Shown here: one piece after another, positions 8,761 to 16,897 of the stretch | How positions within the stretch are numbered: position 1 is the stretch's first letter | Layout of the letters: each line of letters opens with the position of its first letter | Source of the DNA: Algoriphagus halophilus | Lineage (GTDB): Bacteria; Bacteroidota; Bacteroidia; Cytophagales; Cyclobacteriaceae | Assembly: GCF_900129785.1 (NCBI RefSeq) | Contig: NZ_FSRC01000001.1 | Coordinates: forward strand, 1,922,001 to 1,986,000 | Direction of reading: 5' to 3' | DNA length: 64,000 bases | The notes under the pieces: generated by a model | Databases searched by the model: none | The model's input: only the letters and a program-made list of their open reading frames with translations | Told to the model about the DNA's origin: nothing | Translations under genes and position numbers: made by a program

Positions 8761-9471
8761 ATGATTCTAGAAATACTCTTTGAAGATGAACACTTGATTG
8801 CAATCAATAAACCTTCTGGTTTACTGGTTCATAGAACTGCCATCGCTGCACATGAAACTGTCTTCGCTTTACAGTTACTGCGAGATCAAATTGGGCAACA
8901 TGTACACCCGGTACATAGACTGGACCGACCCACCAGCGGCATCTTGTTATTTGCTAAAAGTGAAGCGATTCTCCCCTCTTTAAAATTACTTTTTTCAGAA
9001 AGATCCATAGACAAAAAGTACCTGACCATAATAAGAGGAATTCCTGAAATACAAGTAGGATCCATAGACCATCCCCTGAAAAGTGAGCGGTCTGGAAGGT
9101 TACAAGAAGCCCGAACTTCCTTTAAAGTAATGGCAACCTCTGAAATGCCATTTAATAGTACAGGAAGATACCCCACTAGTAGATATAGTTTGTTGGAGGT
9201 TGAACCGGAAACAGGAAGAACCCACCAAATACGAAGGCATATGGCACATATTCGTCATTATATCTTAGGCGACAAAAAGCATGGGGATAATAAACAAAAC
9301 ATCTTTTTAGAAAAGGAATTCGGCTTACAAAACCTGATGCTGCATGCCCAATACCTATCCTTTATTCATCCTATTAGTTCAGAAAAGATAGAAATATCCT
9401 GTACTCCTCCTCCTCACTTTTTAAAACTTCTACAAGAATTGGAACTTGGTACCATCCAATATCCACACTAA
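8761..9471 (+). CDS. truC: tRNA pseudouridine(65) synthase TruC-like
   Basis: RluA-family pseudouridine synthase. The catalytic Asp is in HRLDRPTSG (about residues 58-66). The match to E. coli TruC is specific: INKPSGLLVHR at the start, RDQIGQHVHPVHRLDRPTSG, then TGRYPTSRYSLLEVEPETGR and GDKKHGD. That supports modification of U65 in tRNA-Ile and tRNA-Asp, as known for TruC, rather than an rRNA target. Length 236 aa is near that of TruC. It starts 54 bp after mnmA, so both RNA-modification genes may share some transcription. Confidence 0.88.
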   Translation: MILEILFEDEHLIAINKPSGLLVHRTAIAAHETVFALQLLRDQIGQHVHPVHRLDRPTSGILLFAKSEAILPSLKLLFSERSIDKKYLTIIRGIPEIQVGSIDHPLKSERSGRLQEARTSFKVMATSEMPFNSTGRYPTSRYSLLEVEPETGRTHQIRRHMAHIRHYILGDKKHGDNKQNIFLEKEFGLQNLMLHAQYLSFIHPISSEKIEISCTPPPHFLKLLQELELGTIQYPH

Positions 9472-9523
9472 TTGAATTCATTTGGGGAATTTCAGTTACT
9501 TTAGAAGAGCAAAAATTTACCCG

Positions 9524-10999
9524 ATGAAAAAATTACTAGGTACTTTCTCCCTCCTCTTTGCAATTTCCACCATTGCATTTTCGCAAATAGAGGACATTAA
9601 TCAAAAATTCAATAGAGAGGATGCAATATCCCACTTCCGCTATTTGGCTTCCGATGAGCTGAAAGGTAGAGATCCATTACGGCCAGAGATAGAATTAGCA
9701 GCCAAGTACATAGCGAAAGAATTTGAAAAATATGGAGCCAAAGAATTGCCAGGTGCCACTGGTTATTTTCAATCTATCCCATTTATGATGTCCAGTCCAC
9801 CAAAAACTGGAGAAATTGTCATATCTGGTGAGCGATTCACACAAGGAGAAACCTTATTGGTTCTCAGCGGAAATGACCTGGAAGGATCATTTGAACTAGT
9901 AGATGTAGGCTACGGGATGGAAGAAGATTATGAAGGATTGGATGTAGCTGGTAAGATCGCAGTAAGCAGTGTGGGAGCACCTGACCAAATGAGTCCCGGA
10001 GCCTTATTTTCATTAGGTGCACAAAAAGCAAAAATTGCCCAGGAGAAAGGTGCCGTTGGCATTGTAGAAATGTTTAATATCCCTTCTGTTCCTTGGCAAT
10101 TGGTATCCAGGTACCTGAATAGAACTCAATTGAGTATTGATCAGGGAGAGGCAAATGAACTTCCCTATATCTGGATCAAGGATCCAAAAAACAAGATCAA
10201 ATCCGACATGGCTAAAGGTAAGATTGAAGAAGCAAGGTTTATGATCGAGAAAAAGGTCAATAAACCAGTTGAGGGTAAGAATGTTGTAGCCTGGATTGAA
10301 GGAACAGACCCTCAACTTAAAAACGAATACATACTCCTTTCAGCTCATTATGACCATGTGGGAGTAGGAGAAGCAGATGCAAATGGAGATTCCATTTTTA
10401 ATGGAGCAAGGGACAACGCGGTAGGAACAGTAGCGGTAATCAATGCAGCTCGTTATTTTGCAGAAAACCCACCAAAAAGATCCGTTTTATTGGCTGCTTG
10501 GACTGCAGAAGAAAAAGGCCTTTTGGGAAGCGCTTATTTTGCCTCCCACCCTCTAGTCCCCATCAAAGACATTGTCTTTAATTTAAACATAGACAATGCA
10601 GGATATAACAATACCTCTATTATCACTGTGATAGGTTTGGGTAGGACCTCAGGAGACCAATTAATTACAGATGCAGTCAGTGAAGTAGGGTTAAAAGCGA
10701 TTTCTGACCCATCGCCTGAACAAGGGCTTTATGACAGATCCGATAATGTGAATTTTGCAAAATTAGGGGTTCCTTCCCCTACATTCAGCTTAGGTTTTAC
10801 TGCTTTTGATGATGATATCAATCAATATTACCATAAGCAAGCAGATGACGTGGACTCCTTCGATTTGGATTATGCCGTAAACTATTGGAAAGCCTATATT
10901 CTCTCTGCTCAAAAAATTGCCAACATGAACGAGAAACCATTTTGGTTTGAGGGAGATAAATATGAACAAGTTGGAAAAGAACTATATGGTATAAATTAA
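9524..10999 (+). CDS. M28 family metallopeptidase with PA insert domain
   Basis: Exported zinc aminopeptidase. ATG 9524 is chosen because it opens directly into a signal peptide (MKKLLGTFSLLFAI... ending AFSQ); the frame is open upstream only from a TTG at 9482. A protease-associated (PA) insert lies at about residues 130-250. Zinc ligands are seen in SAHYDHVG, GARDNAVG, TAEEKGLLGS (catalytic Glu and ligand) and NIDNAG, with a late His in YYHKQADD. At 491 aa the length is typical. The gene stands alone and ends in a strong hairpin terminator. A paralogue of the same peptidase family is at 29144-30490. Confidence 0.93.
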   Translation: MKKLLGTFSLLFAISTIAFSQIEDINQKFNREDAISHFRYLASDELKGRDPLRPEIELAAKYIAKEFEKYGAKELPGATGYFQSIPFMMSSPPKTGEIVISGERFTQGETLLVLSGNDLEGSFELVDVGYGMEEDYEGLDVAGKIAVSSVGAPDQMSPGALFSLGAQKAKIAQEKGAVGIVEMFNIPSVPWQLVSRYLNRTQLSIDQGEANELPYIWIKDPKNKIKSDMAKGKIEEARFMIEKKVNKPVEGKNVVAWIEGTDPQLKNEYILLSAHYDHVGVGEADANGDSIFNGARDNAVGTVAVINAARYFAENPPKRSVLLAAWTAEEKGLLGSAYFASHPLVPIKDIVFNLNIDNAGYNNTSIITVIGLGRTSGDQLITDAVSEVGLKAISDPSPEQGLYDRSDNVNFAKLGVPSPTFSLGFTAFDDDINQYYHKQADDVDSFDLDYAVNYWKAYILSAQKIANMNEKPFWFEGDKYEQVGKELYGIN

Positions 11000-11017
11000 C
11001 AGGTATTTCTTTTCAAC

Positions 11018-11057
11018 AAAAAGCCCTTCGAATGGTATTCGAAGGGCTTTTATTTTA
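11018..11057. terminator. Strong terminator after the M28 peptidase
   Basis: A 14-bp perfect stem, AAAAGCCCTTCGAA against TTCGAAGGGCTTTT, with a 5-nt loop and T-rich tail. It is symmetric and could also stop transcription of the convergent nucleoside transporter gene. Confidence 0.9.
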
Positions 11058-11137
11058 GATTTTATTAATTCGGCTTTCTCTCAAACTAGTTCATCAAACT
11101 TGGTAGGCCCCCTCTTATGAAGGACAGCATTTATTGA

Positions 11138-12424
11138 TCACCCAAACAGCATCCCTGCAATAGTAGCCGTCATCAAACAGGCCAAGGACGCTGCTAAAAG
11201 AGATCGTAGTCCTAAACGGCTCAAGTTTCCCTGTTGATTGGGAGCAATAATACTGATCCCTCCCAATTGTATGGCAATGGAACTGAAATTTGAAAACCCA
11301 CACAAAGCATACGTTGCGATGACAATGGATTTGGGATTTAAAGAGCCTATTTCTTTCATTTCTGACAAGCTTAGATAGGCTACAAATTCATTGATTACTG
11401 TTTTCTGACCTAAAAGACTACCTACTTGCAGGGTATCCACCCAATCCACTCCAATTACCCAGGCAAAAACTCGAAAGACCTGACCAAACAGGTATTCTAA
11501 GGAAAAACCTTGAAACTGTCCTCCTGTGCTTGAAGCCACCAATGAATTCAGTCCTGTATACTCTCCTATGAGTCCACTCAATAAATAGTTGATTGCTGCA
11601 ATCACTGCTATAAAAGCCAATAACATAGCCCCAACATTAAGTGCTAACTTCAAACCTTCCGAAGCACCAATGGACATGGCATCAATTAAATTGACCCCCA
11701 TGGCTTCTTCATTGACTTCCAATTTATCCTGTTTGGTTTCTTTCTCCACTTCAGGAACAAACATTTTGGACATCACGATGGCTGCAGGTGCGTTCATGAT
11801 ACTTGCCCCTAACAGGTAGGCAGCAAACTTACTTTGCTCTTCTAAACTATCTCCTCCTAAAAACGCCACATACCCAGCCAGAACACCTCCTGCGATAGTA
11901 GCCATACCTCCAGTCATCAAACACATCAGTTCAGACTTGCTCATTTGGGGAATAAAAGGACGTACAAGCAATGGAGCTTCCGTTTGTCCCAAGAAAATAT
12001 TTCCAGCTGCAGAAAGGCTTTCAGGACCTGATAGTCTCATGGTTCTTGCCATCACCCAGGCGATCCCAAAAACTACCTTTTGTAGGATTCCTAAATAGTA
12101 TAGACCAGCAGATACGGTTGAAAAGAAAATAATGGTAGGCAATACCTGAAAGGCAAATATAAACCCATAACTGTCGCCTGCTAAGTCTCCAAATATAAAG
12201 GCCGCTCCATCTCTGCTAAAACTCAAAAATTTGACAAATGCCTCACTTAAAACAGCAAAACCCTGAGCAACAATAGGAACCTTTGTAATTAAAAAACCAA
12301 AAACCAGCTGCAATACAATGCCTATTCCTACCAATCTCCAATCAATTTTTCTTTTTTCATTTGAAAAAAGAAATGCAATCAAAACTATAACTGAAAGTCC
12401 TAAGACACCCCTTAAATAATCCAT
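11138..12424 (-). CDS. NupC/CNT family nucleoside transporter
   Basis: Cation-coupled import of nucleosides through the inner membrane. The protein has 428 residues and many hydrophobic helices. The core signature GQTEAPLLVRPFIPQMSKSE (about residues 146-165), followed by MTGGMATIAGGVLAGYVAF, is that of concentrative nucleoside transporters, and the later NEFVAYLSL with CGFSNFSSIAI matches the second core repeat. It could supply the deoxynucleoside kinase at 744-1361 with substrate, although the two are not linked. A terminator separates it from the upstream operon, so it probably has its own promoter. Confidence 0.94.
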   Translation of the reverse strand: MDYLRGVLGLSVIVLIAFLFSNEKRKIDWRLVGIGIVLQLVFGFLITKVPIVAQGFAVLSEAFVKFLSFSRDGAAFIFGDLAGDSYGFIFAFQVLPTIIFFSTVSAGLYYLGILQKVVFGIAWVMARTMRLSGPESLSAAGNIFLGQTEAPLLVRPFIPQMSKSELMCLMTGGMATIAGGVLAGYVAFLGGDSLEEQSKFAAYLLGASIMNAPAAIVMSKMFVPEVEKETKQDKLEVNEEAMGVNLIDAMSIGASEGLKLALNVGAMLLAFIAVIAAINYLLSGLIGEYTGLNSLVASSTGGQFQGFSLEYLFGQVFRVFAWVIGVDWVDTLQVGSLLGQKTVINEFVAYLSLSEMKEIGSLNPKSIVIATYALCGFSNFSSIAIQLGGISIIAPNQQGNLSRLGLRSLLAASLACLMTATIAGMLFG

Positions 12425-12470
12425 GAATTGATATTAAATGAGAAAGGCTAAAAATAGCCAAGTAGCCGTC

Positions 12471-12502
12471 AATAAAAAAGCCTGAATTACTTCAGGCCTT
12501 GA
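12471..12502 (-). terminator. Terminator of the etfB-etfA-bfn operon
   Basis: On the minus strand, AAGGCCTGAA and TTCAGGCTT form a 9-10 bp stem with a 4-nt loop followed by TTTTTTATT, 6 bp after the nuclease stop codon. Confidence 0.85.
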
Positions 12503-12507
12503 AAGAA

Positions 12508-13104
12508 TCAGTTTCTTTTGTTTATTTCATCCCTTATTCGGGCAGCTTTTTCATAATCTTCATTATTAATGGCTTTATCTAGCATCTGGTTCAATTTGTC
12601 TAAGCTAAAGTCTTTCAAAGAGCTTTCCTTTTTGGAACTCACTTTTTGAGTAGTTGACTTCGAAGAGGCCTTCTCTTCCTTCTTCTCCTCCTCTGAAAAT
12701 TCTATGGAGGCCTCAGACATCACTTTTTCTGAACAAAAAACTGGAGAATCAAATCTTACCGCAATCGCAATCGCATCTGAAGGTCTGGAATCAATTTCAA
12801 TTTCTGAAGATTCATTATGACAATGGATCTTCGCATAGAAAACTCCTTCCTTCATATCAGAAATGACAATTTTATCAATTTCATAATTGAAGCTATTGGC
12901 AAATGACTTGAACAAATCATGAGTCATAGGTCGATTAGGAATGATCTTTTCGATTTCAATTGCAATTGCCTGAGCTTCAAACATTCCAATGACTATCGGT
13001 AATCTTCTACTTCCTTCAACCTCTCCCATTACCAAAGTAAAAGACCCTGATTGAGAATGGTTTGACGATAAACCTAAAATTTCCAGTTCTACTAGTTTTT
13101 CCAC
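12508..13104 (-). CDS. Bifunctional nuclease (DUF151) with C-terminal UVR motif
   Basis: Residues 1-135 are the DUF151/bifunctional nuclease domain, recognisable by VMGEVEGSRRLPIVIGMFEA and SRPSDAIAIAVRF. A Lys/Ser-rich linker follows, then a UvrB/UvrC-interaction (UVR) motif in the last 30 residues (LDKAINNEDYEKAARIRDEI). Plant homologues have RNase/DNase activity; the bacterial role is unsettled. No ATG fits: GTG at 13104 is the likely start, 5 bp after the etfA stop codon, so the gene is probably co-transcribed with etfBA. DUF151 plus UVR is a usual Bacteroidota arrangement. Confidence 0.88.
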   Translation of the reverse strand: MEKLVELEILGLSSNHSQSGSFTLVMGEVEGSRRLPIVIGMFEAQAIAIEIEKIIPNRPMTHDLFKSFANSFNYEIDKIVISDMKEGVFYAKIHCHNESSEIEIDSRPSDAIAIAVRFDSPVFCSEKVMSEASIEFSEEEKKEEKASSKSTTQKVSSKKESSLKDFSLDKLNQMLDKAINNEDYEKAARIRDEINKRN

Positions 13105-13109
13105 AAAAA

Positions 13110-14078
13110 TTATAATTCAGCTTTTAATGCTTCAGTAAGTTTTGGTACAACTTCAAATGCATCCCCAACAATTCCATAGTCAGCTGCTTTAAAGAATGGA
13201 GCTTCAGGATCTTTGTTAATTACCACAATGCATTTGGATGAATTAACTCCTGCAAGATGTTGAATAGCTCCTGAAATTCCTATTGCTAAATACAAACTAG
13301 GAGCTACTTTTACTCCTGTTTGGCCCACGTGTTCATGATGTGGTCTCCAACCAATATCGGAAACAGGCTTGGAACAACCAGTAGCAGCACCTAAAGTTTT
13401 TGCTAAATCCTCCAGCATTCCCCAATTTTCAGGTCCCTTCATTCCTCTTCCTCCAGAAACAACTATATCTGCTTCAGGTAATAATACTTCACCTGTAGCC
13501 CTTTCTGTAGAAGTAATTTTTGAAGCAAAATCTGAGTCAGAAAGCGAAACTTCAAAAGGTTCTACAGTTGCTTGAGCTCCATTTGTTTTAAGATCAACAG
13601 AATTTTTCTTGATCGCAAGAATTTTATTCTCTGTTTTTAATTCAGTTTCTGCAAATGCCTTTCCTGTGAAAATACTTCTTTTCACCACATACCCCTGATC
13701 CGTGGATGGTAAAGAAACCACATTTGATACTAGGCCTGCATCCAATTTGATCGCCAACCTAGCCGCAACCGCATCTCCTAAAGAAGATTTGGCTAACACC
13801 AAAGTCTTTGCACCAACAGAATTGAACGCTTGTGCGATAGCAGAAGCATGTGCCTGAATCACTCCTGCATCAAGTTTTGAATCTGAAGCATGAAGTACTT
13901 TAGAAGCACCTGCAGTTCCAATACCAGCTAGTTCATCATTCGCAATGGTACCTAAAGCAATTGCCACGACATCACCTTCCCCTGTTTTGGATGCTAGAGC
14001 TTCTGCAAATGAAACTGCCTCCAAACTGGTTTTTTTAACTTTTCCTTCTGCCTGTTCTATATATACTAAAATTGACAT
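13110..14078 (-). CDS. etfA: Electron transfer flavoprotein subunit alpha
   Basis: Alpha subunit of the ETF heterodimer, which carries electrons from acyl-CoA dehydrogenases to the respiratory chain through FAD. The C-terminal FAD-binding domain is clear: VVSGGRGMKGPENWGMLEDL (about residues 207-226), SDIGWRPHHEHVGQTG, LYLAIGISGAIQHLAG and INKDPEAPFFKAADYGIVGD. Length 322 aa is normal. It follows etfB by 35 bp and precedes the nuclease gene by 5 bp. The acyl-CoA chemistry fits the 3-hydroxyacyl-CoA dehydrogenase at the window start, though that is not linked. Confidence 0.97.
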   Translation of the reverse strand: MSILVYIEQAEGKVKKTSLEAVSFAEALASKTGEGDVVAIALGTIANDELAGIGTAGASKVLHASDSKLDAGVIQAHASAIAQAFNSVGAKTLVLAKSSLGDAVAARLAIKLDAGLVSNVVSLPSTDQGYVVKRSIFTGKAFAETELKTENKILAIKKNSVDLKTNGAQATVEPFEVSLSDSDFASKITSTERATGEVLLPEADIVVSGGRGMKGPENWGMLEDLAKTLGAATGCSKPVSDIGWRPHHEHVGQTGVKVAPSLYLAIGISGAIQHLAGVNSSKCIVVINKDPEAPFFKAADYGIVGDAFEVVPKLTEALKAEL

Positions 14079-14113
14079 AAATTCTTGATTTATAAATTAT
14101 TAATGATAATTAA

Positions 14114-14851
14114 TTAAAGCACTTTTGCTTCATTTTTGAGGAGTTTAACCAACTCTCCCACATTATCCTTATCGATTAATTTTACAGCTCCTTTAGCAGG
14201 AGGAAGTTCATATGTACTAGCTTCAGCTTGTGTGGCCACTTCTACGGCATCCACTACATTCAATGGCTTTGTTCTGGCAGACATAATTCCTCTCATATTA
14301 GGAATTTTCCATTCAGCAATGGGTTCTTGGCATCCAGCAATCAATGGAAGACTTGCTTCCAACGTCTCTTTACCACCTTCAATTTCTCTAGCCATGGTCA
14401 CTGAATTCCCATCCAGATCTAACTTCATTACCGGGGAGAAAGAAGGCATTCCCAACAACTCACCTACCATGCCATGAACCATTCCCCCGTTAAAATCAAT
14501 GGATTCTCTACCCATTAAAATAAGGTCATAATTCCCTTCAGCAGCATAATGCGCTATTTGTTTGGCTACGTAAAAGGAATCTTTGGGAGGGGTATTCACA
14601 CGAATCGCTTCATCCGCACCGATTGCCAAAGCTTTTCTTAAAGTAGGCTCCGTTTCGGCTTCTCCAACATTTAGTACTGTAAGTTTACCTCCAGTTTGAT
14701 CTCGTAATTCAACAGCTCTTGCCAAAGCATAGTCATCATAAGGGCCTATGATAAATTGTACTCCTGTAGTATCAAATTTTGTATTATCGGCAGTAAACTG
14801 AATCTTAGAGGTCGTATCTGGAACATGTGTGATACAAACAAGAATCTTCAT
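14114..14851 (-). CDS. etfB: Electron transfer flavoprotein subunit beta
   Basis: Beta subunit of ETF; binds AMP and docks with the FAD-carrying alpha subunit. The start MKILVCITHVPDT, the segment FIIGPYDDYALARAVELRD, and the AMP-site region LILMGRESIDFNGGMVHG with VGELLG (about residues 113-135) are typical. Length 245 aa is normal. First gene of the etfB-etfA-nuclease operon, reading leftward from a 74-bp divergent spacer that also precedes the TPR gene. Confidence 0.97.
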   Translation of the reverse strand: MKILVCITHVPDTTSKIQFTADNTKFDTTGVQFIIGPYDDYALARAVELRDQTGGKLTVLNVGEAETEPTLRKALAIGADEAIRVNTPPKDSFYVAKQIAHYAAEGNYDLILMGRESIDFNGGMVHGMVGELLGMPSFSPVMKLDLDGNSVTMAREIEGGKETLEASLPLIAGCQEPIAEWKIPNMRGIMSARTKPLNVVDAVEVATQAEASTYELPPAKGAVKLIDKDNVGELVKLLKNEAKVL

Positions 14852-14925
14852 TGGTTTAGAATTAGATTATTTTCGATTTATTTCGTGTGAAATTAACAGT
14901 CTACAGCTAATTAAAAAAACAAATC

Positions 14926-15258
14926 ATGGGCAATTTAGATCGGTTGGAGTTATTGAAAGAGTACGCCAAAGAAGAACCGGAAAACCCATTCAACTGGTAT
15001 GCACTTGCGATTGAATACCTTTCTATCGATCCAAATGAATCTGAAAAGTACTTTAATAAACTTTTAAGCTCCTTTGAAGCCTATTTACCAACGTATTATA
15101 CAGCAGCTTCCTTTTTCTCAGAACAGGAAGATCTGGAAAAGGCGAAGGAAACTTTTGAAAAAGGAATAACACTGGCACAGGAAAAGCAGGAATTAAAAAC
15201 CTTACAAGAATTAAAAAATGCCTACCAAAATTTTCTATTCGAAAATGACTTGGATTAA
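14926..15258 (+). CDS. Small tetratricopeptide-repeat protein
   Basis: A 110-residue, all-helical, acidic protein with no signal peptide. The pairs PENPFNWYALAIEYLSIDPN and EDLEKAKETFEKGITLAQEK have the spacing of TPR helices, giving about two to three units. It probably mediates protein-protein contact in the cytosol; no partner is evident. It is divergent from etfB. Confidence 0.75.
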   Translation: MGNLDRLELLKEYAKEEPENPFNWYALAIEYLSIDPNESEKYFNKLLSSFEAYLPTYYTAASFFSEQEDLEKAKETFEKGITLAQEKQELKTLQELKNAYQNFLFENDLD

Positions 15259-15408
15259 TCTAAACCCCCAAATCCTACCTAATTAGAAGGCACTTCTTCA
15301 TGGCGATGTAATTATTCTATTTATTCTGGGGTAGAAATTCTTCTTCTATATTTTGAAGCCAAATGATTAAATTCGACTATCAAATTTTTAAATCAAACAA
15401 TTTCCATC

Positions 15409-15894
15409 ATGATCAGACAACAGGATATGCTTCACTTTTTTTTACCCATCATTGAAAGTGATGGAAAGACTTTTAAAAAGAAAACCTTAATCAAAGCGAA
15501 AAAGGCAGTTCCTGGCACGTTGATCATTACCAGGACCAATGATGGCGATGAAACCAAAAACACAGCAGAACAAGGAGATTGGCTGGTAGAAAATCAAACC
15601 TCCTCTTCTGAGCAGTATTTGATCAAACCCAAGGTTTTTGAAAAAAAGTACAGCTTTATCCAATCCTTGGAAAATGGCTGGGGATGTTATCAACCCAAAG
15701 GAACTATTTTGGCAATCAAAATAACCCCAGATCATCTATCTAAATTTGGTGGTACGGACACCGTAAAATTTGAAGCTCCCTGGAAGGAGCTGACCGTATT
15801 AAGGGTAGGAGATTATTTGGTTACTCCTCCGGAAAAAGATGAAATCTATAGGATTGCTCAAAAGGAATTTGGTGAAACCTATGAGGAAAATTAA
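15409..15894 (+). CDS. Hypothetical protein with duplicated GDxLV segment (PGDYG-like)
   Basis: A 161-residue soluble protein of unknown function. Two parts resemble each other: QGDWLVENQ... YLIKPKVFEKKY at residues 55-81 and VGDYLVTPP... YRIAQKEFGETY at residues 133-158. Each has Gly-Asp-aromatic-Leu-Val followed by Tyr, Ile and a (K/A)xxF/E motif. This resembles PGDYG-type domains, but I am not certain. ATG 15409 is followed by a plausible start. The TAA stop shares the palindrome TTAA with the stop of the convergent oxidoreductase gene. Confidence 0.7.
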   Translation: MIRQQDMLHFFLPIIESDGKTFKKKTLIKAKKAVPGTLIITRTNDGDETKNTAEQGDWLVENQTSSSEQYLIKPKVFEKKYSFIQSLENGWGCYQPKGTILAIKITPDHLSKFGGTDTVKFEAPWKELTVLRVGDYLVTPPEKDEIYRIAQKEFGETYEEN

Positions 15895-16889
15895 GGTGTT
15901 AAAACGATTTTTCCCATTTGCTCCCCTTCCTTCATTCTATCAAATGCCTGAATAGCTTCCTGAAAAGAGAATACCTGATCAATAATGGGTTTGATTTTAT
16001 TTTCCTTGACAAACTGGACCATATTTTCGAAATCTTGATCAGAGCCCATCGTAGTGCCCATCAGTTTAAGTTGATTCCAAAAAATCTTTCTCGCAGTAAG
16101 TTCAGAGGGATTGCCTTTGGTAGCTCCATAAAAAACAATCTTCCCACCTGGCTTCGCAACATCAATCAGGTTATTTAATGAATCTCCTACAGCACTATCA
16201 ATAATCAAATCGAAACCTCCTGAGGAGGCTAATGCTTGTTCGGTCCAATGATCCTCGGTGTAGTCAAAAACATCTACTGCTCCTAATTCTTTGGCTAGAT
16301 CCCGCTTATTTTCTTTACTACTACTGGCATATACCTTTGCTCCGGCATTTAGTGCAAATTGAAACGCAAACTGTGCTACTCCCCCTCCAAAACCCGTAAT
16401 AAGGACTGAATCTCCTTTTTTCAATTGCCCCTGGTAAAACAATGCCCTATATGCGGTAAGACCTGCCAATGGCAATGCTGCTGCTTCCTCAAAACTTAAA
16501 TGTTCGGGCTTTAATTTTATTCGATCAGCCGGTACGATGACCTGTTCTGATAAAGTCCCATTTCTAGGCATCCCCAGAATTTCAAAATTCTTGGATTGAA
16601 CTTCTTGCCGATCTCCCCAATTAATTGCAGGATTAATGATTACTTCTTTTCCGACCAGATTAAGGTTAACGCTATCCCCTACTTCCAAAACAACTCCTGC
16701 ACCATCTGAACCCAATACTATTCCATCTTGAATATTGGGATAGAGCCCTTTCCTGCACCATTCATCCCGATGATTCAACGCAGCTGCTTTAATGCCAACT
16801 TTTACCTCACCCGATTCACAAGGCCTGTCTTGAACATCAGTCAATAACAAACTACCCAATGTTTTACTATTCAGTGTAATTGCTTTCAT
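15891..16889 (-). CDS. MDR-family zinc-free NAD(P)H:quinone oxidoreductase-like protein
   Basis: Medium-chain dehydrogenase/reductase. The N-terminal GroES-like domain has ALNHRDEWCRKGLYPN and GSDGAGVVLEVG; the Rossmann domain has ITGFGGGVAQFAFQFALNAG near residues 165-184. The structural-zinc Cys cluster of alcohol dehydrogenases is not visible, so a quinone-reductase/enoyl-reductase role is more likely than alcohol oxidation. Length 332 aa is typical. dnaB lies upstream with 8 bp between, so this gene may be transcribed with dnaB. Confidence 0.85.
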   Translation of the reverse strand: MKAITLNSKTLGSLLLTDVQDRPCESGEVKVGIKAAALNHRDEWCRKGLYPNIQDGIVLGSDGAGVVLEVGDSVNLNLVGKEVIINPAINWGDRQEVQSKNFEILGMPRNGTLSEQVIVPADRIKLKPEHLSFEEAAALPLAGLTAYRALFYQGQLKKGDSVLITGFGGGVAQFAFQFALNAGAKVYASSSKENKRDLAKELGAVDVFDYTEDHWTEQALASSGGFDLIIDSAVGDSLNNLIDVAKPGGKIVFYGATKGNPSELTARKIFWNQLKLMGTTMGSDQDFENMVQFVKENKIKPIIDQVFSFQEAIQAFDRMKEGEQMGKIVLTP

Positions 16890-16897
16890 GACATCAT

